DNA of 64,000 nt from Bacteroidetes bacterium ADurb.Bin037. GTDB taxonomy: Bacteria > Bacteroidota > Bacteroidia > Bacteroidales > UBA932. The stretch covers positions 62,001-126,000 of the forward strand of contig MWER01000005.1 in assembly GCA_002071175.1 (NCBI GenBank), in the 5' to 3' direction. This document shows positions 37,693 through 46,929 of this stretch, piece by piece. Under the pieces are notes generated by a model. It was given only the letters and a program-made list of their open reading frames with translations. It had not been told where the DNA came from and did not search any database. Position 1 is the first letter of the stretch. Every line of letters starts with the position of its first letter. The position numbers were made by a program, and so were the translations under genes.

Positions 37693-38655
37693 ATGATTTC
37701 ATACAAAGATTTAGGTTTGGTAAACTCCCGGGAACTGTTTGCCAAAGCAATGAAAGGCGGTTACGCCATTCCCGCTTTCAATTTCAACAATATGGAACAG
37801 ATGCAGGCAATCATAGCTGCCTGTGTGGAAACAAGATCACCGGTCATCCTGCAGGTATCGAGCGGTGCCCGTAAATACGCCAACCAGACCCTGCTGCGTT
37901 ATATGGCCCAGGGAGCCGTCGAATATGCAAAAGAACTGGGTTGCGCCATACCTATCGTATTACACCTGGACCATGGGGATTCCTTTGAGTTGTGTAAGAA
38001 CTGCATTGAATACGGATTTTCATCCGTAATGATTGACGGATCACATCTTAGCTATGAAGAAAACATAGCACTTACACGGCGCGTTGTTGAATATGCACAT
38101 CAACACGATGTTACGGTAGAAGGAGAACTGGGTGTGCTGGCCGGCGTGGAAGACGATGTTAAAGCCGAGCACCATACTTATACAAAACCGGAAGAAGTGG
38201 AAGACTTCGTTAAACGTACCGGGGTTGATTCCCTGGCCATATCCATAGGCACATCACACGGTGCCTATAAGTTCAAACCGGGTCAAAAACCTGAGATCCG
38301 CCTGGATATCCTGGCCGAGATCGAAAAGCGCATCCCTAATTTTCCTATCGTGCTCCATGGATCTTCCAGTGTGCCACAGGACATCGTTGCTGAAATAAAC
38401 AGCTATGGAGGCAAATTGAAAGATTCCATAGGCATTCCAGAAGATCAACTCAGAAAGGCTGCCCGGTCGGCTGTCTGCAAGGTCAACATAGATTCTGACG
38501 GCAGGTTGGCTATGACTGCTGCCATTCGAAAAGTATTGGTGGAAAAGCCGGAAGAATTCGATCCCCGCAAATATTTGGGCCCTGCCCGTGACAAGCTGAA
38601 AGAACTTTACAAGCACAAAATCGTACACGTACTGGGATCCGACAATAAAGCGTAA
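37693..38655 (+). CDS. fbaA: Class II fructose-bisphosphate aldolase
   Basis: 320 residues. Zinc site and active-site motifs: LHLDHGDSFE (about 95-104), VMIDGSH, VEGELGVLAGVED, GTSHGAYKF, and VLHGSSSVPQ. This matches the class IIB type of glycolysis and gluconeogenesis. The N-terminus AFNFNNMEQMQAI is typical. It is a single gene, divergent from the creatininase operon and convergent with the GH53 gene. Confidence 0.94.
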   Translation: MISYKDLGLVNSRELFAKAMKGGYAIPAFNFNNMEQMQAIIAACVETRSPVILQVSSGARKYANQTLLRYMAQGAVEYAKELGCAIPIVLHLDHGDSFELCKNCIEYGFSSVMIDGSHLSYEENIALTRRVVEYAHQHDVTVEGELGVLAGVEDDVKAEHHTYTKPEEVEDFVKRTGVDSLAISIGTSHGAYKFKPGQKPEIRLDILAEIEKRIPNFPIVLHGSSSVPQDIVAEINSYGGKLKDSIGIPEDQLRKAARSAVCKVNIDSDGRLAMTAAIRKVLVEKPEEFDPRKYLGPARDKLKELYKHKIVHVLGSDNKA

Positions 38656-38686
38656 TGAAAACCTGCCGGTCATTCATCACACGTTT

Positions 38687-39802
38687 TTAATGCCCAAACA
38701 CGTTTATGACCTGTAAGGCGTTTCCTGTCGCTATATCAAAAACTCCCCTGTGCAGCGTCAGGCTATTGCCTGCGGGTACGTAAGTTTCTTCCGGATACCA
38801 ATACATAAATCCGTTTACAGCAGAGAATTCCCTGAGCGTGTCTATAAAGTCTTCCATGAAAGCTGCCTGTCCCTGCGGAGTGGCCGGGTAATCGGGAGTG
38901 TAAGATGCATTATCCGGAATACCCCATTGATGGTTGGGATACGCCACTTCAACCAGGTTGATCTTTTTACCGGGAAAATTCATTTGCAGACCGCTCAGAC
39001 AGGATCGCAGATCAGATAACGGTCCGTGCCAAAACGGGTAATAACTCAAACCTATGATATCGTAATCTACGTGATATTGTTCCATTCGGCTAAAAAAACG
39101 CAATGCTGTTTCCCTGTCTCCACCACAGTCAATATGTACCATAATCCAAGAGTCGGGACAAATTTCGCGGCAAGCTTTCGAAGCTTGTGACAGTATTTTG
39201 GAGAAATAGATCCACCGTCCGGTAGTATTCCATTCCTGTGACCAGACATCGGCCCGGGCAGAATCCCACAACATGCCGTTGGTTATTTCGTTCCCTATCT
39301 GGATCATCTCGGGTACAGCACCGTTTTTTACCAGGGCCAGCAATGTCTCTCTCGTATAGGAGTAAATTTTTACCGCTAAGGCATCGGCATTCAGGCCGGA
39401 CCACAGGGCAGGTTTATACTGTTTTCCCGGGTCTGCCCAGGTATCGGAATAGTGAAAATTCAGCAATACGTTGTACCCCTTCTCCTTTGCCTTCAGGATC
39501 ATGTCTTGTACATAAGGCAGATCCTGACAGGCATACGATCGCAGATCGGGATTTACGAACAGACGCAATCTTACATAATTGAATCCCTTCTGACGGAAGT
39601 AAGACATGACTTCTATATCTCTTCCGTCACTATCTTTGTATACTGCCCCTGCAGAGAGCATCCTTGTCAGCAGGGATATGTCCGCTCCTACGATCCATGC
39701 GGGTTGTTCCACCGGATCCGTTCCCGGCCGTCTTCGATCATCTCCGCGGCAACCCGTGATCAGGATAACCGCCACCATTAAAATAATTACGGACCTGTTC
39801 AT
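38687..39802 (-). CDS. Arabinogalactan endo-beta-1,4-galactanase (GH53), lipoprotein
   Basis: 371 residues from the ATG at 39802. Lipoprotein signal MNRSVIILMVAVILITGC with Cys18. The GH53 (beta/alpha)8 domain shows FNYVRLRLFVNP, LLNFHYSDTWADPGKQ, the acid/base Glu in IQIGNEITNGMLW and the nucleophile Glu in NLVEVAYP, also YWYPEET. It cuts beta-1,4-galactan side chains of pectin at the cell surface. No SusC/D pair lies next to it, so it is a solitary enzyme. Confidence 0.92.
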   Translation of the reverse strand: MNRSVIILMVAVILITGCRGDDRRRPGTDPVEQPAWIVGADISLLTRMLSAGAVYKDSDGRDIEVMSYFRQKGFNYVRLRLFVNPDLRSYACQDLPYVQDMILKAKEKGYNVLLNFHYSDTWADPGKQYKPALWSGLNADALAVKIYSYTRETLLALVKNGAVPEMIQIGNEITNGMLWDSARADVWSQEWNTTGRWIYFSKILSQASKACREICPDSWIMVHIDCGGDRETALRFFSRMEQYHVDYDIIGLSYYPFWHGPLSDLRSCLSGLQMNFPGKKINLVEVAYPNHQWGIPDNASYTPDYPATPQGQAAFMEDFIDTLREFSAVNGFMYWYPEETYVPAGNSLTLHRGVFDIATGNALQVINVFGH

Positions 39803-39808
39803 CAAATA

Positions 39809-40384
39809 TCAGTTGAACAATTCGGAAACGTTGGAAGCAAAAAGTTTTACCGAAATAGCCAGCAAAATGATCCCGAAGAACTTCCTCAGGATATATATAC
39901 CGCCTTTGCCCAGTATTTTCTCCGCCCAGTCTACATAACGTAAAACCACATATACAATGACCATATTCAGTAATATGGCAATAGACACATTCAATAGGCT
40001 GTATTCCGCCCTTAAAGACAGGACCGTTGTCAATGTCCCGGCACCGGCAATCAAAGGAAAGACAAGGGGTACGATGGTAGCAGCATCGGGTGGTCCGTCG
40101 TTTTTGAAAATTTCGATGCCGAATATCATTTCCACGGCAATCACAAGGATCACCAGTGATCCGGCAACGGCAAAGGAAGATATGTCCACGTTGAAAAGTT
40201 CCAGAATGGCTTCTCCGACAAACAAGAACAGGAAGATCAGGGCCATAGAGATGATCGCTGCCAGTAATGGATTGAACTTTCTGCCCTTGGATTTCATGTC
40301 CAGTATGATCGGAACAGATCCCGTAATGTCGATTATGGCGAACAACACCATAAATGCACTTGCAATTTCTCTGAATTTTATCAT
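39809..40384 (-). CDS. MarC-family integral membrane protein
   Basis: 191 residues from the ATG at 40384 (MIKFREIASAFMVL). Six hydrophobic segments; MarC-type blocks FAIIDITGSVPIIL, NDGPPDAATIVPLVFPLIAGAGTLTTVL over residues 90-120, and LRKFFGIILLAISVKL. Function of MarC proteins is not settled. The ORF can be read further upstream into the divergent peptidase gene, but the -7 box at 40389-40396 fixes the short start. The start is 4 nt from that box. Confidence 0.9.
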   Translation of the reverse strand: MIKFREIASAFMVLFAIIDITGSVPIILDMKSKGRKFNPLLAAIISMALIFLFLFVGEAILELFNVDISSFAVAGSLVILVIAVEMIFGIEIFKNDGPPDAATIVPLVFPLIAGAGTLTTVLSLRAEYSLLNVSIAILLNMVIVYVVLRYVDWAEKILGKGGIYILRKFFGIILLAISVKLFASNVSELFN

Positions 40385-40388
40385 ACTG

Positions 40389-40396
40389 CAAAGATA
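40389..40396 (-). promoter_or_regulatory. -7 element (TATCTTTG) directly before marC
   Basis: Part of TATCTTTGCAGTATGA, identical to the 16-mer at 23123. The start codon begins 5 nt past the box, so the mRNA is leaderless or nearly so. Confidence 0.55.
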
Positions 40397-40404
40397 TAAA
40401 ACAC

Positions 40405-40412
40405 TACATTTG
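40405..40412 (+). promoter_or_regulatory. -7 element (TACATTTG) of the M28 peptidase gene
   Basis: Consensus box 30 nt before the ATG at 40443. It faces the marC promoter. Confidence 0.45.
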
Positions 40413-40442
40413 TAATACTTGTTTTCTAAATAAAATATAAAA

Positions 40443-42056
40443 ATGAAATACAGAACCATTTTCAACAATTTGCTCCTGGCGGTAAGTCTGGTTTTTTTAT
40501 CGTCAAACATTTGGGCACAACATGTTGTAGTCAAAAGAATTATTGAGGAAGGAACTGTCAACAACATGATACATCATCATTTGGATATTCTTTCGAACCG
40601 TATAGGCGGACGTCCGGTAGGATCGGACGCTTACAATGCAGCCGTTCAATGGACCGCATCACAATTTGCCTCCTGGGGACTGGAGGTCTGTATAGAAGAG
40701 GCCGGTCAAACGAAAGTGGGGTTCAGCCGCGGTCCCTGGTCAGGGAAACTCTATGGCGGAATATTCCCCGGAGGTGACGGCGTTCATCTCCATTTTGCCA
40801 CCCCCTCTTACACCTCCGGAACAAAAGGTCTTCAACGGGGACATGTAGTGATCGAGCCCAAAACACAAGCCGAATTCGACAGGATAAAAGGTGTTTTGAA
40901 AGGAGCCTGGGTCCTCATATCCGGAACAAATACCGGACAACCTATACAACGTAGCGCCCAAGCCGACAGCCGAAGGGATTCCATAATCCGTCAGAACGAA
41001 GAAGTGACCCGTCACAACAACGAGGTCATCCGCCGTTACCGTATGCACTCCGGAGACAGAGCGATGAATGTCGATGAAATGCAGGAAACCCTGAAAGACA
41101 GTTTGCGCAAAACTTCCGATGAGCCTGCACTATTTTACAGACAAATGGTTGAAGCAGGCATCCTGGGACTGATCCAATCTTCCCAGGTACCGATTACCGC
41201 CTTATGGGACAGGGAAACGGTCTTTGGAGAGAACTCCTCTTTTGAAAACCTTCCGGACATACCGGATATCAAACTGGATGAACATCAGTACAACTATATT
41301 TATCAGTTGGTAAAGGAAAGACATCCCATAGAACTGGAGTTTGATATCAGAAATCATTTTCGTCCCGGACCTGTGAAATTTTATAATGTCATAGCAAAAA
41401 TGACCGGAACGCACTATCCAGATCAGTACGTTATGGTCAGCGGACACCTTGATGCCTTTGATGTTGCTACCGGAGCTATTGACTGTGGTACCGGTGTTAT
41501 TGCTACCATGGAAGCTGCCAGACTGTTGTCGGTAGCCGGAGCCAAACCCAAGCGCACCATACTTTTCGTTTTGTTTGCCGGTGAGGAGTTCGGGCTTTTA
41601 GGAGCAAAGGCCTGGGTTGAACAGCATAAGGACAAACTCGACAAAATCTCCAATCTTTTCAACAGGGACGGTGGTCCCCTGGCAGCAAGCGGAGTGGCTG
41701 TCCCTAAGGCCATGTACGAAGATTTTGTAAAGATCTCCAAAGATGTATCATCTATCAATCCCGATATGCCGTTTATCGTGGACACGATCCCGCCCAGGCC
41801 CAGACCTAAACGTACAGGAGGTACCGATGCTTCGGTATTTGCCATTCATGGGGTACCTACCATATCGTTGCGGGAGCGCGACGTGAAAGGATACGACTTC
41901 AATTACAGGGAGATATGGCATACAGAACGTGACCTTTACACAAAAAGCATAGCCGAGTACCAGGAACATACCTCGGTTGTACTGGCCGTCATTGTATACA
42001 ACCTGGCTAACCTGAACCACCTGCTCTCCCGGGAAGGAATGTATTATGAACCTTAG
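40443..42056 (+). CDS. Exported M28-family peptidase
   Basis: 537 residues with a signal peptide (MKYRTIFNNLLLAVSLVFLSSNIWAQ). A PA-like inserted segment (residues about 115-270) precedes the M28 catalytic part: VSGHLDAFDV with the first zinc His and Asp, DCGTGVIATMEAARLL with the bridging Asp, LFAGEEFGLLGAKAW with the general base and zinc Glu, and a C-terminal His in VPTISL/HTERDL. It is a zinc aminopeptidase or carboxypeptidase of the envelope. The serpin gene follows after 37 nt on the same strand. Confidence 0.9.
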   Translation: MKYRTIFNNLLLAVSLVFLSSNIWAQHVVVKRIIEEGTVNNMIHHHLDILSNRIGGRPVGSDAYNAAVQWTASQFASWGLEVCIEEAGQTKVGFSRGPWSGKLYGGIFPGGDGVHLHFATPSYTSGTKGLQRGHVVIEPKTQAEFDRIKGVLKGAWVLISGTNTGQPIQRSAQADSRRDSIIRQNEEVTRHNNEVIRRYRMHSGDRAMNVDEMQETLKDSLRKTSDEPALFYRQMVEAGILGLIQSSQVPITALWDRETVFGENSSFENLPDIPDIKLDEHQYNYIYQLVKERHPIELEFDIRNHFRPGPVKFYNVIAKMTGTHYPDQYVMVSGHLDAFDVATGAIDCGTGVIATMEAARLLSVAGAKPKRTILFVLFAGEEFGLLGAKAWVEQHKDKLDKISNLFNRDGGPLAASGVAVPKAMYEDFVKISKDVSSINPDMPFIVDTIPPRPRPKRTGGTDASVFAIHGVPTISLRERDVKGYDFNYREIWHTERDLYTKSIAEYQEHTSVVLAVIVYNLANLNHLLSREGMYYEP

Positions 42057-42093
42057 ATGCAGCATTTGCCCCGTTTAATGTATCTTTAATACG

Positions 42094-43350
42094 ATGAAAA
42101 ACACATGGAACATAAATCTGGCAGCTGTGATCCTGTTGGGATTGATTACCTGTTGTGACAGGTTACCCCAACAGTCGAACCAGCGCCGGGATATTGTCCT
42201 GACAAAAACCGAACAGGCAATATCTGCAGATGTCAACCATTTTGCATTTAATCTTTTCCGTCAGGTTTGTCTGGAAGATGAAAATTATTTCCTGTCCCCA
42301 CTGAGCGCATCTCTTGCTCTGTCCATGACCGCAAACGGCACGGCAGGCGAAACCGCATCGCAGATGAAAGAGGTACTTGGCTTTGATTCCTACTCCTATA
42401 AGGACATGAACGGATTCTTTAAAAAAATAAGCCAGGCACTTGTCCAGGCGGACAAACTGACTGAAGTAGGCCTAGCCAATTCTATTTGGATACGTAAAGG
42501 ATTTCCCGTTAAGGACAGTTACAAGGAGATCGTCAAGAACAGTTACCTTGCCCAGATAGAGGAATTGGATTTCTTTTCGCCACTGGCTGTAAAAACCATC
42601 AATGATTGGTGCTCATCAAAGACAAAAGGCAGAATAGATAAGATCATTGATCAAATTGAGCCCGCAATGGTCATGTACCTGATCAATGCCCTCTATTTCA
42701 AGGGTCCCTGGACAAAATCATTTGATCAATCATCCTCTTACAGGGATTACTTTTACAGTGATAACAACACCCGCCAGATGGTGGATTATATGATCCAGAC
42801 AGATACATTTCCCTATGTGGAAACCGAATATGCCAGGGTTGCAGAACTTCCATACGGCAATGAAGCATTTTCAATGGTATTGGTCCTTCCCAATCCGGGT
42901 GTACATACCAACCGTGTGATCAAAGAAGAAATGAATAAGACAGGATGGGAAGCGATAACAAGCGGTCTGGAAAGAAATAAGAGAAGACTGACCGTGTCCA
43001 TGCCGAAATTCAAATATGAGTATGAGAAGAATCTCATCCCTACTTTGCAAGCTATGGGAATGGTTATCCCTTTTATTGGGGGAGTTGCCGATTTCAGCAA
43101 CCTGTCACCGGTCAGTGGTTTGTATATTAGCCTGGTCAAACAAAAAACATTTATTGAGGTAAATGAAAAGGGAACAGAAGCTGCTGCAGTTACTGTTGTG
43201 GGAATAAAAGAAAGTTCGGCAAACAATCCGCTGCCATTCTACATCAACCGTTCGTTCATTTATATTATCAAGGAAAAAAGCACAGGTATCATTCTGTTTA
43301 TGGGCAAAATGTCATTCTTTGAGGAGCAGGAACCTCATAATGAACGGTAA
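42094..43350 (+). CDS. Serpin, lipoprotein
   Basis: 418 residues. Lipobox LITC at Cys20 of MKNTWNINLAAVILLGLITC. The serpin fold is clear: NYFLSPLSASLALSMTANGT, VGLANSIWIRKGF, NALYFKGPW, PKFKYEYEKNL and a C-terminal LFMGKMSFF. The reactive loop hinge is EKGTEAAAVTVV (358-369) and the likely P1-P1' is about Ser374-Ser375. The hinge with small residues suggests a working inhibitor. Bacterial serpins in gut or oral species trap host or rival serine proteases. It may protect the cell surface. Confidence 0.93.
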   Translation: MKNTWNINLAAVILLGLITCCDRLPQQSNQRRDIVLTKTEQAISADVNHFAFNLFRQVCLEDENYFLSPLSASLALSMTANGTAGETASQMKEVLGFDSYSYKDMNGFFKKISQALVQADKLTEVGLANSIWIRKGFPVKDSYKEIVKNSYLAQIEELDFFSPLAVKTINDWCSSKTKGRIDKIIDQIEPAMVMYLINALYFKGPWTKSFDQSSSYRDYFYSDNNTRQMVDYMIQTDTFPYVETEYARVAELPYGNEAFSMVLVLPNPGVHTNRVIKEEMNKTGWEAITSGLERNKRRLTVSMPKFKYEYEKNLIPTLQAMGMVIPFIGGVADFSNLSPVSGLYISLVKQKTFIEVNEKGTEAAAVTVVGIKESSANNPLPFYINRSFIYIIKEKSTGIILFMGKMSFFEEQEPHNER

Positions 43351-43751
43351 GGCTTTTTAGTATCCGATCCCCTACGACAAGGTTTTATTAAAAAGAGAGT
43401 TTTTCTGGTATCATTACCCGTTTGCTTGCTCCTGTCAACATAAGAGACCAAAAGTTTTTCCCATTCCGTTTCCCTTGAACGGGGGACCTCATTTGAGGAT
43501 CTGTATTGTTATTCTGAAAACAAGATCCGATTGTTGAAAAACTTGCTTTTTTTATAACGTCTGTAAGCATTATAACCATTGGATTATCAGAATAAAAGGG
43601 TGCGTTCAGCTTACTAATTGATCTTTTTTAACCCTGTTTTTTTAATTTTCATTATCTTTGCATATCGCTGTTTAGGTGAATGGGCGGGCTATCTCCCATA
43701 TGTTTTACTTACCCATCAGTCGGTAAGAAATAGGTACCAATAAATCTGACC
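43351..43751. other. Intergenic region with KamA leader
   Basis: About 400 nt without a convincing gene. The last 90 nt are the likely 5' leader of the KamA-like gene. They hold two small hairpins: ATGGG/CCCAT (43680-43684 with 43695-43699) and CTTACC/GGTAAG (43708-43713 with 43722-43727). No known riboswitch class was recognised. Confidence 0.5.
43653..43660 (+). promoter_or_regulatory. -7 element (TATCTTTG) of the KamA-like gene
   Basis: Consensus box 91 nt before the ATG, leaving an unusually long, structured 5' leader. No clear -33 box. Confidence 0.5.
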
Positions 43752-45839
43752 ATGAAGAAACAGACCGATATTTTAGCCTTAAATAAGCAAGAATTGAAAA
43801 GGTTGTTCCAAGAATGTTTTCCCCGTATTGTAACAATGGCAAGGGAAAGCACGGATGAAAACTCTTTCCGGCACGATCTTCTCCGGTATATTTCCGAACA
43901 TCCGCACAATCAGAGCAGGGCTGCTGCCAGCTTGATTACGTTAATAAAAAACGACAATACTACCATCTTTGAATTATCAATTGAAAAAGACCTGGAGATC
44001 AAAACCATTACACTTTTTTGGGAATGGCTGCGCGATGAGGTAAATAATACCATAACGACAGATTTTATTCTGGAACTCTATCACCAGTTTGAATTACTCG
44101 AATATCCTGAGATCAGCAGGCCGACTGCCCAAAAAACGATCAACTGGATGAAAAGATGGAACTCGGGACTCAATCCGCGGATTGTCAGGATACGGGAAGA
44201 AAACAAAGAAAGGATCATACGGCTGCTGATGGCCAGGATTGAAAACCGTCAGCGCGGAAAGTATGTTTTCCCTGAAGGAAGTTCTTATATGGCAAAATTT
44301 AATATGGTGGAAAAATGGTGGGATGACCATCATTTTCATCTGACCATGGCTGCACGAAAACCTTCGGAGCTTAACCTGATGCTAAACAACTCCCTGTCTG
44401 AAGAGACTATGAAACTATTAAAGGAGGCACGCAAAAAGGGCATTCCTACTTTTGCTACACCCTACTATCTTTCCCTGCTCGACACTACAGACAAATCATA
44501 TAACGACCTGGCTATTCGCAATTACGTGATCTACTCCAGGAAACTGGTCGATACTTTCGGAAATATCGTTGCCTGGGAACGGGAAGACCTGGTGCAGCCC
44601 GGACAACCCAATGTTGCCGGATGGCTGCTGCCTAACAGCTACAACATCCACCGCCGGTACCCCGACGTAGCCATTCTCATACCCGATTCGATCGGAAGAG
44701 CTTGTGGCGGCTTGTGTGCACCCTGTCAAAGAATGTACGATTTTCAGAACAAACACCTCAACTTTGAACTGGAGGAACTCAAGCCACGTGAGACCTGGAA
44801 CAAGAAGCTTCGCTCGCTGATGAAATATTTTGAAGAAGATACTCAACTTCAAGATATTCTGATAACCGGCGGAGATGCCCTGATGAGCCAGAATAAAACG
44901 CTCAAGGGACTTCTTGATGCGATATATAAAATGGCCCTAAGAAAGAAAAAAGCCAATACAAGCCGTCCAGACGGGCAAAAATACGCTGAAATGCAACGAA
45001 TCCGCCTGGGCACAAGACTTCCGGCATACCTGCCCATGCGCATTGACGATGAATTGATTGAGATCCTGAAAACATTCAAAGAAAAAGCCTCTGAGATAGG
45101 ATTTAAACAATTCATCATCCAAACCCATTTTCAGAGTCCATTGGAGATCACCCTCGAAGCAAAACGTGCCATCAAGAAGATACTTTCTACGGGCTGGTCC
45201 GTTACAAACCAGCTGGTATTCACAGTAGCCGCTTCCCGGCGGGGACACACAGCACAACTACGTAGAAAACTTAATAAGCTGGGGGTAATCTGCTATTATA
45301 CTTTTTCGGTCAAAGGATTTAATGAGAACTATGCCATCTTTGCCCCCAATTGCCGTTCCATCCAGGAACAGGAGGAGGAAAAGATATTAGGACTGCTCAG
45401 TACGGAACAGGAAGAGGACCTGTGCAGGATATTCGAGAAAAGAGACAACATTTACAAAGAAGTTAGAGCCTTCCTGAAAGAAAACAACCTGCCTTTTTTG
45501 GCTACCGACCGGAATATGCTGAACCTGCCGGGAATAGGTAAAAGCATGACTTATGAAATGGTTGGGGTAACGGCCCAGGGAAAACGCATATTAAGCTTTG
45601 AGCATGACCGGAACCGTAAACACAGTCCCGTTATAGATCGGATGGGAAATGTGTTTATTATGGAAAATAAATCGGTGGCAGCCTATCTCAGGCAATTGAA
45701 AGAAATGGGAGAAAATCCCAACGACTACAGTTCCATATGGCATTATACCAGCGGAAAAACAGAACCCCGACTCAAAATATTCGAGTATCCACCTTATGAT
45801 TTTAACATCACTGACCAACTGACCAATTTCAGGATGTAA
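43752..45839 (+). CDS. KamA-family radical SAM protein (lysine 2,3-aminomutase-like)
   Basis: 695 residues. The radical-SAM cysteines are Cys318, Cys322 and Cys325 in GRACGGLCAPCQRMYDF, and ILITGGDALM is the next family block. About 250 N-terminal residues and a C-terminal 150 extend beyond the normal 400-residue lysine 2,3-aminomutase. This long form is a Bacteroidota family in its own right. PLP and lysine-binding residues were not traced. It could be an aminomutase on another amino acid. It stands alone, and the mobile island begins downstream. Confidence 0.82.
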   Translation: MKKQTDILALNKQELKRLFQECFPRIVTMARESTDENSFRHDLLRYISEHPHNQSRAAASLITLIKNDNTTIFELSIEKDLEIKTITLFWEWLRDEVNNTITTDFILELYHQFELLEYPEISRPTAQKTINWMKRWNSGLNPRIVRIREENKERIIRLLMARIENRQRGKYVFPEGSSYMAKFNMVEKWWDDHHFHLTMAARKPSELNLMLNNSLSEETMKLLKEARKKGIPTFATPYYLSLLDTTDKSYNDLAIRNYVIYSRKLVDTFGNIVAWEREDLVQPGQPNVAGWLLPNSYNIHRRYPDVAILIPDSIGRACGGLCAPCQRMYDFQNKHLNFELEELKPRETWNKKLRSLMKYFEEDTQLQDILITGGDALMSQNKTLKGLLDAIYKMALRKKKANTSRPDGQKYAEMQRIRLGTRLPAYLPMRIDDELIEILKTFKEKASEIGFKQFIIQTHFQSPLEITLEAKRAIKKILSTGWSVTNQLVFTVAASRRGHTAQLRRKLNKLGVICYYTFSVKGFNENYAIFAPNCRSIQEQEEEKILGLLSTEQEEDLCRIFEKRDNIYKEVRAFLKENNLPFLATDRNMLNLPGIGKSMTYEMVGVTAQGKRILSFEHDRNRKHSPVIDRMGNVFIMENKSVAAYLRQLKEMGENPNDYSSIWHYTSGKTEPRLKIFEYPPYDFNITDQLTNFRM

Positions 45840-45891
45840 GAAATATCCAGGGAAACAAGAATACAATCAAACATGACGGTCTGCAGCGCAT

Positions 45892-45929
45892 GGCATAAAC
45901 CGGCAAGCGGGCTATGGTCGGTTTCTGCC
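45892..45929. repeat. Imperfect hairpin at the island's left edge
   Basis: GGCATAAACCG (45892-45902) and CGGTTTCTGCC (45919-45929) form an 11-bp stem with one mismatch and a 16-nt loop. It lies 53 nt after the KamA stop and about 90 nt before the MobV relic. It could be a weak terminator for KamA or a leftover transfer-origin element. The rest of 45840-46013 shows nothing else I can support. Confidence 0.45.
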
Positions 45930-46013
45930 TGGCTTACTTCGTTTTTCTATAATTAGCCCCGGAACGGGACAACGGAAAACCAAGCAGGAAGCTAAAAACA
46001 GCAAACGTAAATA

Positions 46014-46816
46014 CAGGAAAAACCGACAGATACCGTCCGACTGTGTGCCGATGATGTATTGACTCGCAAAAAACTCGAAACTTATCACGATACATACGCC
46101 GAAGCAATGGTAAAATATGGCTTGCAGCGTAGTATTCGTAGGTCGAAAGCACATAATATAACTACATCGCAGTATTACAGAGAACTTTTTGCCAAAAACA
46201 AAGAGTTGAAAGAAAATATAGACAAACTACTACAAAAACAAACCGATGCCAAAAAGAAACTATCGCAAGTAAAGTACGAAGTTAGCAAAGAGAAATTCAA
46301 AAATGCCAAAGCCGAAATGGGTGCAAATCTAATGGATGGTGTAAATTCGCTTTTCGGGAACCCGAAAGTAAAACAACAACTGTCAGAAATCGAGCAATTA
46401 CAATCCGAAATCACTTCGCTTAAAGATGAAAATCACACCTTGAAAACCGAAATGCAAACCATGCAAAAAGAGTATAACACAACCACCAATAAACTCCGAG
46501 CTGAATTGAAAAAGATATACAATTTGTTTCCCAATCTCCGGGAGTTGTTTCTATTGAAAGGATGTGTCGCTTGGTCGGCGCTTTTCCGACGACTTAACAA
46601 AACGGATTTTATCGGGTAAAAAAGTAGGCTCTAAAGGCAGTTTATATTCTGCCTAATACAAACGGAACTTCTCAACAGAACATTCCAAAGCACAAATAGA
46701 ACCCGAGCCTGATAAATCCGGAAAGCTACGTCTTACATTGACGGAGTAGATATTATTGAGTGGTTTCGGATGAAATATCGGGAATTTCAGAGAAGTATAG
46801 GGATTGATTGGACAAC
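46014..46816 (+). pseudogene. MobV/Pre-type relaxase, C-terminal relic
   Basis: An open frame runs from about 46011 to 46619. It includes TRKKLETYHDTYAEAMVKYG and SQYYRELFAKN, typical of the region after the catalytic domain of Bacteroides MobV relaxases, then a long coiled coil (SEIEQLQSEITSLKDENHTL) and YNLFPNLRELF. The stop at 46617-46619 is premature: in another frame further on, VDIIEWFRMKYREFQRSIG (about 46743-46799) matches the usual C-terminal end. The N-terminal catalytic domain with its Tyr and metal-binding His is missing. It marks past mobilisation at this border. Confidence 0.75.
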
Positions 46817-46894
46817 AAATAAAAGAATAAAAAATAGGTTATAATCCATTTGCTATTTATTAAACATCCACTATCTAATCCCTCTTTATTTTGC

Positions 46895-46902
46895 TAAATT
46901 TG
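46895..46902 (+). promoter_or_regulatory. -7 element (TAAATTTG) of the defence-island operon
   Basis: Consensus box 27 nt before the methyltransferase ATG at 46930. No clear -33 box. Confidence 0.45.
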
Positions 46903-46929
46903 CAAACATAATATCTTGATAATAAACAA

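Noticed and set aside
40385..40567. 61-residue N-terminal extension of the MarC protein
   Set aside because: It would run into the divergent M28 gene and across the marC promoter; the residues do not resemble MarC.
43388..43579. Minus-strand 63-codon frame between serpin and KamA genes
   Set aside because: No recognisable family, no start context or promoter, and sequence character like non-coding DNA.
45840..46013. Duplicated tRNA-Ser end as an attachment site at the island's left edge
   Set aside because: I read the stretch for the last 20 bases of the tRNA and found no match.
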